Origin: Galaxea fascicularis
Taxonomy: Eukaryota; Cnidaria; Anthozoa; Scleractinia; Euphylliidae
Assembly: GCA_948470475.1 (NCBI GenBank)
Contig: OX419345.1
Coordinates: forward strand, 6,595,590 to 6,659,589
Direction: 5' to 3'
DNA: 64,000 bases
The notes under the pieces are model-generated. The model was given only the letters and a program-made list of their open reading frames with translations, did not search any database and had not been told where the DNA came from. Both the position numbers and the translations under genes were made by a program. Positions 47,602 to 58,316 of the stretch are shown piece after piece. Within the stretch, counting starts at the first letter, position 1; the number at the start of each line of letters is the position of its first letter.

Positions 47602-48448
47602 GGGACCTTAAGCACCGACGACGAATGGGACGACGACGACTAGTACAACTGTTGGAGGACTGGGTCGAGGACGTCGTTCACGGCGGGAAAATTCGAGAGT
47701 TAAGCGCTCGCTCGCTGTGGACGACAGAAGTACAGAAGTCCCATATACAAATAAAGGGAAAACTCGAATTAAGTGCGCTTTATGCTTGGTAATCACCAAA
47801 GTAAGTCTGTCTCTTACGGACCTTTTACTGACTTTGAATTTCGGATGATCAAGGCCATTCAGGTTTATAGCTATCTGGTTCCATACATCCCCTCTTTCCT
47901 TGCTTCTATACGGATGTTGGTAGGGCTCCGTCGCCAACACTTCAGAGCACCACATCATGTTTGTCTGACCACTCCATGTCCTTTAGATGTATACAAAGAA
48001 ACATAAAGCCAGGGGCATGCAGCTAATAATTTTTAGAGAAAAATCACATCTACAGTGCTTAAAGGTGAAAAAGGGAGAGAACAGTTATGATTAACCTTTT
48101 AACCTTGGTCATTCGCTTGCTCGAAAACACAAACAAGAACGTTTCTCTGCAGCTCGCTAAGTTCTTATATCAAACGATTTTCTCTTGTTTTTAGAACAAA
48201 AATACAACGAACAAATGCGTTGAAAGTCAAACAAGCAAGTGAGATTTTAGATTTTTCAGGGAAACGGATTTTAGGGGTAAAAACACACGTAAATTTACTC
48301 ACGTTCACTGCTGGACGCCAAACCGTAGGTTTTCACGTTCTCGACAGCATGTGGACGACGAGCCGAGCATGCGGAGTGGCGTTCAAGTCCTCTCGATCAC
48401 TTCCGGTCGTCGTCCACACACCTCGTCGTCCTCGATGCTTAAGGTCCC
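47602..48448. mobile_element. TIR transposon, 847 bp, GGGACCTTAAGC termini, 5-bp TATTA duplication
   Basis: The left end GGGACCTTAAGCACCGACGA mirrors the right end CGTCGTCCTCGATGCTTAAG plus GTCCC. TATTA flanks both sides (47597-47601, 48449-48453). Subterminal regions are rich in CGACGA/TCGTCG. Inside lies a minus-strand Myb/SANT-like fragment. The right end is only about 170 bp upstream of the start codon of the receptor gene at 48621, so it may overlap that gene's promoter or 5-prime UTR. It is related by its ends to the elements at 1310 and 33387. Confidence 0.85.
47767..47958 (-). pseudogene. Myb/SANT-like DNA-binding domain fragment carried by the transposon
   Basis: About 64 residues from a minus-strand ATG at 47958 contain SEVLATEPYQHPYRSKERG, DVWNQIAINLNGLDHPKF and KVSKRSVRDRLTLVITKHK. 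The spacing of tryptophan, hydrophobic helix and KRSVRDR basic helix is that of a Myb/SANT-like (trihelix-type) domain of the kind found in transposon-linked cnidarian proteins. After about residue 64 the frame runs into low-complexity terminal-repeat sequence without similarity, so the original protein is truncated. Confidence 0.65.
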
Positions 48449-48620
48449 TATTATAAGCGGTTCAACAGATCGTTAATCAATTTGTCATAACTGACTTCGC
48501 TTGTGCTGAGCAACATACACTACCGAACAATTCATTCGACGGCAAAGTTGCAATTCCCGAATTAATACCTGAAAAACTAAATGTTTGTCTTTTTTACCAA
48601 CAGGTTGCCAATAAAGAACG

Positions 48621-49275
48621 ATGCGTACGATCGCTTTGCTTTTCACTGCCTTGTTAACACTTGCAAACCACGTGACATCCCGAGATGGCTCCTTGATGGG
48701 ACAAAGCGACGTGGTCATTGGAGGCTTAGTTCCGATTCACACAAACGACCCTGAGCATCCACTTGACTGCGAGCATGTTAATGAGAGAGTCGGCATCCAA
48801 AGGCTCGAGGCTATGCTCTTTGCGATCGACAAAATCAACAATAATGACTCTATCCTGCGAAACATTTCTCTTGGTCTCAAAGTGTACGATACTTGTTCCA
48901 GCGAAACAATAGCTCTCGACAGGGCCTTATACTTCGTAAAGGACAGAGTTTCGGTAAGGGAGCGACAAATCACAGGAGATCCCTTGATGGCGGGTGTTAT
49001 CGGGCCATCGTACAGTTCCATCTCCGTTCAGGTTGCGCACCTGTTTCGCTTGTTTCAGATTCCACAAGTAAGCTTTGATTCTACTAGTAACGAACTTAGC
49101 GACAAAACGAGATTTGAATATTTTTCTCGTACTGTCCCTCACGACCTCTACCAAGCAAAAGCCCTTGTAGATATCGCTAGGTACATGAATTGGACCTATG
49201 TTTCCGTGGTCTACAGCGATGATACCTACGGGACACTTGGTTTTCAAGCTGTGAAAAAGGAGGCAACGAGAGCAG
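48621..49275 (+). CDS. Receptor exon 1: signal peptide and N-terminal lobe of the ligand domain
   Basis: It encodes residues 1-218 plus one base. Residues 1-20 are a signal peptide (TIALLFTALLTLANHV). GIQRLEAM, GPSYSSISVQV, FDSTSNELSDKT, VPHDLYQAK and NWTYVSVVYSD align without gaps to mGluR1 over the ligand-contact region. The donor is GCAG before GTATGT. Read-through of the intron would end after about 15 codons, so splicing is required. Confidence 0.92.
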
Positions 49276-52200
49276 GTATGTATTGTCGAATGATATGTTT
49301 AAACCCATCATGTCTCTAGCATTCCACTTTTTGACGGACGCATGTAGCCTGATCTTTTCGCATGGCGTATGGGTTCGTTTTCAAAGCATCTCAAGTAAAA
49401 TTATAGGCAAAACGTATCAAAACCCCTCGCGTTCTTAAGTACGACAACACTTGTGCAAACGAAAGTAACGTCACTGGAGGGATGAATGCAATTAACTTGC
49501 TTTGGTAGTTACTTTCTGCATCTACCAGTTACAAACCCGCCCTCTCTACGAGGCTTATCAGTTTGGTGTCAGTTCGATGCTAAGATATCATCAGTGCTTA
49601 AACACACATGCGCCACTCCGGAGGGAGGCTCAGTGGAGTGGCTGTGGCTGTGGGTGTGAGTGTGGCAACGGTTCCACTGACTGATGCCTGTCCCGGGCAG
49701 GAAGCTGTTCTGTAGCCGAGGTATGCCTTCTCCTCACTAGGGAGAAGGAGGCAACGAGGGTTAAGGAATCTTGTACGCCTGGTTGTACTGGTTGTAGGAG
49801 TTAGTCAGGGTTGTCAAAAAGCGGTGGGTGACCGGCAATATTGCCGGCTACTTTCCTAGTTTCGCCGGCTACGATTTGCCGGTAAAAAGAGAAAATGTAG
49901 GGGGGGGGGATGGTCTTGTTACCCCCTCAGTGCCGTCTACGTTCCTAGATTCTCCTTCTACTTAAAATCTTTTTGACAACCCTGAGCTAGATCATTATAT
50001 TATTAAAGTCTACTGCAACATGACCGTATATGATTTTCTTCCTTCTTCCTTAGGAAGAAGTTGTAATCTGTCAAACTGCTAACTGAAATGAAAAAAAATA
50101 TTCTTGTTCACAGGTATATGTATTGCAGTCACCGAGAAGGTTGAACTGAAAAGTCCTGCTAGCAAGTTCCCAGTAATCATTGACAAACTCCTCAGCGAAC
50201 CTCGAGCCAGAACCGTAGTGGTTTTCAGCAGCCAAGAGCGACAGATCGTAAATCTTCTGCAAGCGGCAAAAGACAGAGGGCAAACGGGAAAATTTCAGTG
50301 GCTCGGAACGGACTCTTGGGGAAATGTGTTGTGGTTAAAAGGATTAGAAGAAGTAGCGTTAAACACGATCACGGTGTCGCCGAAAACTGAGGAATTAAAG
50401 GCATTTAACGAGCACTTTTATAACCTACATCCCAAGGAAAACATCCGCAATCCATGGTTCAAGGAATTTTGGGAGCGGCATTTTAATTGCTCGATCGCGA
50501 ACGAAACAAATGGTGGATGCAGTGAGTTAAATCTCACGCTTTCTAACAGTCCGGTGGATGGTCGAGCCGCAAGTGCTATTGATGCGGTCTACGTGTTTGC
50601 CCATGCGCTGGATGCCATTCAGCAGCAAAAGTGTCCGGAAACGAACAGTGTTTGTGAACGCATGCGTAATACGTCGGGAAAAGAGATTTTAGAGCACATA
50701 AGAAAGGTGTCCTTCGTCGGGGAGAGCGGAAATCACGTCCATTTCGACGCCGACGGCGACGTGGACGGACGTTTCGACGTTTTCGTGTTTATAAAACGGG
50801 GAAATCAGTATGAGGATGTTCCAATCGGTGAGTGGCACAACGAACTGAAACTGGAATCGAAGGAGTTGCCGGTATTTAAACGAGTCACCTCCTCCTGCCG
50901 ACCAACCTGTAAGAGCAACGAAGTTAAAGTGCCAGTCCTTGGAAAAGAATCCTGTTGTTGGACGTGCCAACTATGCAATGGAAATCATTATCTCGTAAAT
51001 GACAGTGTCTGTGCGCTGTGCCCACTGGGATCCACAACCACACCCAACGGTCGGGCATGCGTCAAAATCGAGATAGGATACTTCGGAAAGGACTGGAAGT
51101 TTTCCTTCCCTGCCGCTGGGTTTGCTGGGGTAGGCGTTCTTACTACGCTGTTCGTGATTTCGGTGCTAATCAAATTTGACAAGACGCCTTTAGTAAAAGC
51201 ATGTGGTCGTGAGTTATCCCATATGCTGTTAGTTGGGATTCTAATGGCTTTTAGCGTGACATTTGTCGCGGTGCTAAAGCCCAGTGACGCAACATGTATA
51301 GCGCGGTTCTTTGGTAACGGAGTTTGTTTTAGCATCTGCTACGCGTCGCTCTTTATCAAGACCAATCGTATCTCTAGGATTTTCAATCGCAAAAATCTCG
51401 CTAAAAGACCGATTCTTATCCTGCCGTTTTCTCAGCTTGTCCTCGTGGTTGCCGTGGTGTCAGTGCAAGTTTTACTTCTATTAATGCTCGCGTTTTTACG
51501 TACTCCAAGTGCACAACTTTTCTATCCGCAAATCTCCACAGTTTATCTCGATTGCTCGACTTCCAAACTGGACTTCGGTCTGTCACAAGTGTACAACTTC
51601 ATACTAATACTCATGTGCACTGTTTACGCTTTCAAGACTCGAAAAATCCCCAGTAACTTCAACGAGGCCAAGTATATTGCTTTCGCGATGTATTCGTCAT
51701 GTGTCGTGTGGCTAGCATTCTTGGCTGTTTATTACATGGAGGAGAAGTACGATCACAGACCCTTGATTCTGAGCGCTAGTGTTTCGTTAATCGCTTTTGT
51801 TCTGCTGGGCTGCTTGTACGGACCAAAGGTGTACATCATACTGTTTAGACCTCACAGAAATGTGCGCAGACATGTTAACCCAAGCTTGAGTCTCTCCAGT
51901 TTCAGCAAAGAGAAAGGGCAGAAGTCTTCGCATGCGTACGTTGGAGTGAATGAAAATGGTGGCAATGAGGAAGAGGGCCTTGCAGGAAGCAGGTAATGAG
52001 GCAAAAGCTAAAAGCGCTTCTAACTCATAAGAGGTCGGACGTTATAGCAGTTTCCATTTGAGTGTCGTAAAACCAAAACAAGAGCTTTTGCTCCGGACAA
52101 TCACAACAGTTCGAACAGTGCAAGGAGCCAGTCAGAATTAAAAGGAATTACATGTAGCCGGCGCCAAGCGCGGGAAAATACGCCGGCGTTCAAGTAACGA

Positions 52201-54594
52201 TTGGTTTTGGTGTTGCTTCTCATTGGTTGAGAAAGTGACTCGCGTTTTGCTGGCCAATCACTGAGCGAAGCAATTCAAAACCAAAACAAACGCAAATACC
52301 ATTCGATGTTCAAACGCATATAAAAAACACTCTATGGCTCGAACTAATGCGTGTGATTTCTAAGCTCACATAAGTGGTGATCGTGTGTGAGCGATTGCTA
52401 AGATCACAGTAGACGTAGATGTTGTACTATTTTGGCCACTCAACTCAAGCTGCCCTCCATCAGTATTGTTTTCTTTGGTATCGAAGAAGGTGCGCCCAAG
52501 GTTACACTGAAATAGCTTCGTTTTTGAACTTGTGTCACTGAGCTTAAGTCTGACACAGTGGGTGAACTAGCATCATATCCTGACAGGCGTATAGTAATGA
52601 TTTTTGCTATAGTAGTTTCCTCATCGGAAAAAAAAAACAGTGAATTAAGTGCCACATTGTTTCGATTCCACTCATACCTTACATGTTTTTGTCTTCCGTC
52701 TTAGTGAGTTCTGTAATAACTAAGTACTTAGTTGATCGTCTTTGGGGATGTAGAACGTGAAAGCTGTTTACTGAAAACACTATTTAACTGTTTACTTTTC
52801 ATTTTTTAGCGCGGAGGATGCAGTGGAAAAGAAACGCACGTCGTCAGATTCTGGCAGAGCTGCATCTGTAGAGGAAAATGGTGTACCCAGCAAAAAGCAC
52901 GAGGTATCAATCAATCAATCAATCAATCAATCCGTCATTCAGTCAATCAATCAATAAATCAATCATTTATTGAGACAGCCAATCAATCAATCAGTCAGTG
53001 GATCAGTCATTGAATCAGACGGTGAGTCAGTCAGTCAGTGCGTAAGTCAGTCAGTAAATGAGTCAGTGAGAAAGTCATTCTGTTCGTTGTCTACTCCGTT
53101 TACCAGCTTGTCAACGAACAAAGTCTGTGAGTCGGGTATCCGTTCATCCATGTACTTAATTATCCAACAATCAGCTGTTCCTATTTTACCTCTCAAATCA
53201 TCTTCATTTCTTTTCACCTTCGCAGATGGAGAAACTTATCAAACACTTAAGGAAAGAGTTACTTTCTACCAAGGAGTCCCTACGCGTGACGCAAGACCAA
53301 CTGCTTAGGCGTTTGCCAAACGGACGGAGTTGGGGAGACTCACGAGAAGCTAATGCACAACAGGGATACGAAAAACTACGTGGAAAAGGCCAAGCGTCTT
53401 CAGGGTGCGTATGAAAAGTTTGATGGATGGAATACAAACGTAATAAGGGGGGTTGACAACACTAACAAGGCCTGTTTCGGGAGAACAACAAAAGTCTTCC
53501 AGGAATCTGGAGATTTTGCCGGGAGTCGGGAGACTGGAGAAGGGAAAAGTGTTTCGGCTTCGATGTCAGGTTGGTAGGGTTTCAGACTGTGATGCAGAGC
53601 CGGAGAACGTGAGTTTGAATCCCAGGCATGTTACCCCTGAAATGGGTTGCAAATAGAAAAATCTTCGCGTGGCTCGGAAGACTATAGTATGTATGGCAGT
53701 CCAGTCGTTAGGAATGAGAGGTGAAAAATACAAGAACTTCATGAGAACACAGCTTCTAATTAGTCACAAATAATTAGAAATTTGCCAAGGACTGGAAAGC
53801 TGTCACTGCATTTCTGCATATTATGTACAGTACACCCTTTTTCTCTCCCTTTTTTCTCTCGTGGGCCATAATGACGCAGATGCATTAGTAAAGGCTTAAC
53901 TCTTTTATGCAACACAACCTGACCCCTGAAAAGTTAATTGTGTCCATGTGATTTAAACGGTTTCGCTTTTGTCAGGAAGGCTTTAAACCATGGCGCAGTA
54001 AAGACACCTGATGACGACCGATACAACGAAGAAAGTCAAGACAATTACTTTAGAGATTCAGACTGTAATAACGTCAAACCCAACAAGAGACGGAAATTCT
54101 TTCGTGGTGAGAAACCATCGTCATCCCAAAAGAGATTATTATCGAGCTTTCGAGAGGAGGACGTGACAAAAGCAACTCGCACGAACAGGCAATTGGGGAA
54201 TAAGGCCGTTGGTAAAAGGATTGCGAGTTCAGATAATGGTCTTGGGAAAGAGAGGTTTGTGCATGAGTATGCCGACGAACAAATCCAGGAGGACGAAACG
54301 TTCTGCGTTGGCAGGAGTTATACGAGCAGTGGGGATCCTGACTGTAGATTTTTCAGCGACAATGACCTCCGAACGAACGGTTTGAAAGAATATTCTTTGC
54401 CCATAAAGAGCAAGTCCGAGTGTAATGTTGATATGGATGTCAATCAATGGCAAGCTAAGCAAAAATTGTTGGCAGATGAGACGTTGTCTTGGAAGGATAA
54501 CAAACAGAGTAGAACGCGACAGAGCGAGTGTGAACGATGCCAAAAACTTTACAATAGTGATCAGAACGAGGGAGTGATATGTACTGCACTGTGA
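48621..54594 (+). CDS. Metabotropic glutamate receptor-like class C GPCR, 1,141 residues, five coding exons
   Basis: Exons 48621-49275, 50114-51992, 52810-52903, 53226-53404 and 53976-54594 join in phase to 1,142 codons including the stop. The order is signal peptide (1-20), Venus-flytrap domain (about 30-470), nine-cysteine domain (Cys 480-534), seven-helix domain (about 548-797) and a cytoplasmic tail. Compared with mammalian mGluR1, ligand contacts are kept: Arg61, Ser132, Thr155, Asp175, Tyr203 and Asp285 correspond to R78, S165, T188, D208, Y236 and D318; K409 appears replaced by Arg403. GRELSHMLL, KTNRISRIF and NFNEAKYIAFAMY are class C signatures. The predicted role is a plasma-membrane, G-protein-coupled glutamate sensor. 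The protein ends TAL, a class I PDZ-type motif. A TTTTTACCAACAG acceptor-like site 17 bp upstream of the ATG suggests a 5-prime UTR exon. Confidence 0.93.
49806..49984. repeat. MITE of the CAGGGTTGTCAAAA family, 179 bp, in receptor intron 1
   Basis: The ends CAGGGTTGTCAAAAAG and CTTTTTGACAACCCTG are perfect complements. The interior contains GCCGGCTACTTTCCTAGTTT, a G-run (49900-49908) and GTTACCCCCTCAGTGCCGTC. It is the most complete of three copies in the window. Confidence 0.88.
50114..51992 (+). CDS. Receptor exon 2: C-terminal lobe, cysteine-rich domain and all seven helices
   Basis: A single 1,879-bp exon codes residues 219-844. It begins GICIAVTEKV, continues with LGTDSWGN and RNPWFKEFWERHFNC, then the cysteine domain (CKSNEV, ESCCWTCQLC). 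The helices run from about FSFPAAGFAGVGV to LLGCLYGPKVYIILF. Potential N-glycosylation sites include NCS, NET and NLT. The donor is AGCAG before GTAATG. Unspliced, the frame would stop two codons later, a possible short-tail isoform. Confidence 0.93.
52097..52335 (+). repeat. Dispersed repeat, copy B (related to 4-183), in receptor intron 2
   Basis: Same block order as copy A, with an extended 3-prime part (CACTGAGCGAAGCAATTCAA, then AAAACACTCTA). It carries ATTGG/CCAAT pairs and GGCGCCAAGCGCGGG. It starts about 105 bp after the donor of receptor exon 2. Confidence 0.75.
52810..54594 (+). CDS. Receptor exons 3-5: long cytoplasmic tail
   Basis: Exons 52810-52903, 53226-53404 and 53976-54594 keep frame across three introns. 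Exon 3 is acidic/basic and Ser-rich (EKKRTSSDSGRAAS). Exon 4 begins MEKLIKHLRKELLSTKES, a likely short amphipathic coiled coil. Exon 5 adds 206 charged residues with NKRRKFFRG and SFREEDVTK and ends VICTAL before TGA. No Homer-type PPxxF motif is seen. If exon 4 reads through its GTGCGT donor, the protein would instead stop at 53414 (SSGCV end). The tail has no family resemblance I can name, so this part rests on phase and frame length. Confidence 0.75.
52906..53075 (+). repeat. TCAA/CAGT tetranucleotide-rich tract in receptor intron 3
   Basis: Runs of CAATCAATCAATCAATC grade into GTCAGTCAGTCAGTG and GAGTCAGTGAG. It begins just 2-5 bp downstream of the exon 3 donor. Confidence 0.9.
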
Positions 54595-54692
54595 CAAGCG
54601 ATCTAGCATCCCAGCCGCAAATGTAAGATAAAGCTAAAAACAAATGAATTTCGAGTATCGCAAATGTCCGGTCTACCAGCGACGACAATTAA

Positions 54693-54884
54693 CCCTTTAC
54701 CCCCATGAGTGGCCAATGCATAATTTTTCATTACATTAACACTGCTCAATCAAACAAAGGTTGTGAAAAAAAAAAAAAGATCAATAAGTAACAAAGGTCT
54801 TGATTGCTTAAATTCTCCTCATCATTACCATGGAAAATGTATTTAGTACAGTGTGGAGAATATACATGCTGATATTATAAAGGG
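54693..54884. mobile_element. piggyBac-like MITE, 192 bp, TTAA-flanked
   Basis: TTAA at 54689-54692 precedes CCCTTTACCCCC, and AAAGGG precedes TTAA at 54885-54888. TTAA duplication with CCCTTT ends is the piggyBac signature; internal similarity between the ends is short. Non-coding. It starts about 100 bp after the receptor stop codon, so it may lie in the 3-prime UTR. Confidence 0.65.
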
Positions 54885-54951
54885 TTAAACGGGATAAAGT
54901 CCTCTCTCCTCTCATGAGACCGGTTTCACTTTTACGGCTGACTTAGGGAAC

Positions 54952-55184
54952 TGGCGCCCGTTTCTCGAAACTCCCGAAACTTTTCGGGCGCATTTCGGGT
55001 GCCACAATTTCCTTCGTATCTTAAAAACGGAGACGTTTTCAGGTATGAAATTTTGCAACGAATTTTCCCTTTCGTATCTTGAAGTCATAGTAAAAGCCTA
55101 GCTTTTTAGAATAAGCGAATCGCCGTTTTAGAAATGGCTTTTCGGGCCCGAAACGTTTTCGGGACTTTCGAGAAACGGGCCCCT
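54952..55184. repeat. MITE, 233 bp, GCCCGTTTCTCGAAA termini
   Basis: GCGCCCGTTTCTCGAAACTC and CCGAAACTTTTCGGG on the left mirror CCCGAAACGTTTTCGGGACT and TTCGAGAAACGGGC on the right. Inner copies of TTTCCTTCGTATCTT and TTTCGTATCTTGAAG are direct repeats. Non-coding. I recall similar ends as widespread in invertebrate genomes. Confidence 0.85.
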
Positions 55185-58100
55185 GGCAAAACTACTATAT
55201 TCGAACAGGACCCACCTTGTTTGGAGTTGGGTTATACCGACAAAATTTTATTGCCTTTTAAATTTGAGTTGACACAGGAATATCCAGCTAGCAAGAGTCA
55301 GCATTGCTAGACAAACAAGAAAAGTGAAGTTTGAATCTCACTGCGATTTTTTACTGCTGGACTGAGGGGTGGCTGTTAAGCAAGGGGGGTGCAGGCAGAC
55401 ACCACCATCTATTTTGTGGTTTGGAGGGTCTTGTTCGAGTGTAGTAGTTTTGACCACTTTCTTTAAAGACCGTGTTAACACAAACTGCTTTGTGCGCTTG
55501 TGTTTTTGGTTGTTTCTTTTTATTTTATTTATTTATTTATTTTTTTTTTTACCCGTTATGACTCGTCTTCAAATATTCACAGAAACAAAGAGAAAAAAAT
55601 ACCTGAAAATACTTCAAGAGACGAAAAGTAATAAGAAAATTAGGCTTAGGAAGTGGATTCTGTTCGCTGGAAATAGACATTTTGCACATATAATTGTGTC
55701 CAGGAATGGAAAGAGCATGTTTAAAAGTTAGCAAGACCACAAATTTTCAGGCCAATGCCTGCACAATGGTGAGATTTTGTAAATGTTTAAATAGGTGAGA
55801 AAATAGAAAGTAAGCATTGCCTTGGTGAGAATGCCTTTTCGTCCAAAAACATTTTCTTTAATTAATTCTTTCAGGAGGCAATGGTTGCCATATTACAGTA
55901 GCGATTAGTCTAGGTATGGTCGAAATTTATGTTAGGGGAAAATTTCAAGGCTATAATATCTGCAAGAGAAGTGAAGATGTTATGGCAACTTACAGTATTT
56001 GTTTGAAAAACCATTGAAACATGACTGGATGGCAGGAGCTGTAAGTTCCCATACAAATCCTTGTAATTTCCTTTGAGATATAAGCCTGGAGCTCCTCTTG
56101 CTAATAATTTATGTATGGTCGTTCTATACCTTATAAAATTTTCTATGAAATCGGTTGCGTTCTTGTCTTTGAAAAGTTGGTCACGTGACTAATTCACAGC
56201 CTGATTTAGGCATCGGTAGCGATTCCGCAAGGAAAGAATCTGTTTACGAAACTTTAAGGACCCCTTTTCCGGTCCGTAAAGAACTCCTTCACAAACAGAA
56301 ACCCGATGTGCGTAAAGAATCAAGTAAAGACTAAAAACCGTCGTCTTTACGCAATTCGTAAAGGGTCGAAAAAAAAAGTACTTTGGCGGGTTAACGTTTA
56401 TTGTAAAAGGTCGTGAGGCAAGTCTTGATATTTTACTGACGTGCTTTAGAAGCCATAAAGAAGTACTATTTACGATACTTTCCGGCATCATATGAAGTCG
56501 TACTGAAACAGAATTCTTAGGAAACCTTACGTATGTTATAAGTAAGAAGCCATAATGATTTTACGCACGTCGTCAGAAGTCGTAAGGAAAGTCTCCGTGG
56601 CATTTAACACGCCAAGTAAAGCGTTACAAGCAAATATAATTCTGGGTACGATAATATGTTGCCAGAAGAAATTCTAATGGTTCTATACGTCTGGTAAAAA
56701 GGAGGGGTCTTTTTTAGGCATTTGTAGCGTAGTTCCCTTTATTCCATATCGCAATATTATACTCTAAACAAACACACATGCAGCTTCCCTCGTGCTTTCA
56801 TATCTCGATACACGCACGCTAAGCATGAACCAATTCTTTAGTAACCTGTCAATCTTCCTGGGCCTCTCATTTCTCACAAATTAAAAGGTATTTCTTATTT
56901 CTGAATAATCCGTTATCTTAGCATTACCTTTCCTTTTTAATCCACGACATTCCAGCTGTCGTTTAAGTGTTCGCACACACATGGGGGTATCGGGGGAGTT
57001 CTTCTCGTTTCTTGAGAAGACCCACAATAGCGTCATACGCATACTCGCTGCCTAAGAGAAAGAAATACTCATGGGCTCTGGAGACGAATTAGCAGCCCTC
57101 TACCCAGTCCCTCTGACAGAAATATGCGCGCGTAAGATTTTGTGTTTTTATTTGCAGAGTTCGTTTCTTATTTACAGCGTTCGCGTTTTTCATTTGCAAC
57201 GCTTTTTTTATTTGCAGCATGTCTCTTACGGGCCATCGTACTGACCAGCTTAAGCCAATAAAGAGAGATCGAAAGGACAGAGCGTGAGTTTTCTGCGCCT
57301 GGGATGAAATATTATATATATATATATATATATTCGCGCGTAACCAGTCATATCTTAGGTTCAGTGTTAATGCAATGCAGAAAATTGTCAAGGGCCTTAC
57401 CGCTTGTAGTGAGAGAGGTATCGTCAGAAAAAAGACGTGAATAGTTCTTTGTACGTACAAATTCATTAACACAGAGTCAAGAAAAGATTGGCGCCAAGAA
57501 TCGGCCCTTTTTGTACAGCCACGTTGATCTAAGCCTTAATGTCAGAAAAAAAAAACACCATTGACAAAGATTTTTTGCTTCCTTCAGTGGAGATACCGTT
57601 TGAGACATTGGTTTTCAATATACACACCATAATAAGTCAGTTTAGATAAAACTGATAGAGTGGCTCACTGAATCACAGGCTTTCACTAAGAGCTAGGGTC
57701 ATTGTTACGCCTGACGTTCCCGGCCTTTTTGGTAAATTCCTCACGTAAATCTCCTTAAGAGTCAGTAGGAAGTTATTTCATGATCTGAAGCCGTACTGAT
57801 TGGGGACGAGAAGATTATGGAAGGAAATGTAAAACAACAGTTGATTAAGAATAAATTTTTCAAAACTGCTACTTAATTACTTCGCGGAGCTGAAATTGCT
57901 TCAGGGACAACCTTCACAATCAGTTAAGACTATAACGAAATATTTCTTATCAATGTTAAAAACAACTGAATTGAATTATATTTAAGAGGCTTAAGAATAT
58001 CTAATGCTGCAGTTCCCCGGCGGAGAGTACAAAAGAATGTACTTCATCTATTCCAAAACACCATTTTGTCACGATTTTCAAGTGGAAGAATTGTTGAACT

Positions 58101-58316
58101 CACTGATTGTTCTGAGGTGAAACTTTATTCTGGGTTACACGTACGATCTAAAACGGTGGTTGGACGTAAGTATGGCAGCCGCTATTCTGATCAAATATTG
58201 CAAAAAAAATATTTAAAGTATTAGCAGAGGAGGTGAGTTGATGATTATAATTATGCTGTAGCAACTCTCACAATTTCGCTTCTGATTGGTTGAGAGTTTG
58301 TTATCTAAATTTTATT

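Noticed and set aside
53226..53414. Exon 4 as the terminal coding exon ending at TGA 53414
   Set aside because: The GTGCGT donor at 53405 joins in exact phase to a 206-codon open exon at 53976. I keep the short end only as an alternative isoform.
53938..53975. Separate gene starting with the ATG at 53938
   Set aside because: The upstream 38 bp lie before a good acceptor (CTTTTGTCAG), and the frame joins in phase to the receptor tail, so it is better explained as receptor exon 5.
55369..55731. 120-codon plus-strand frame
   Set aside because: Much of it is T-run-derived Phe/Leu sequence and poly-A-derived Lys; no motif or splice evidence.
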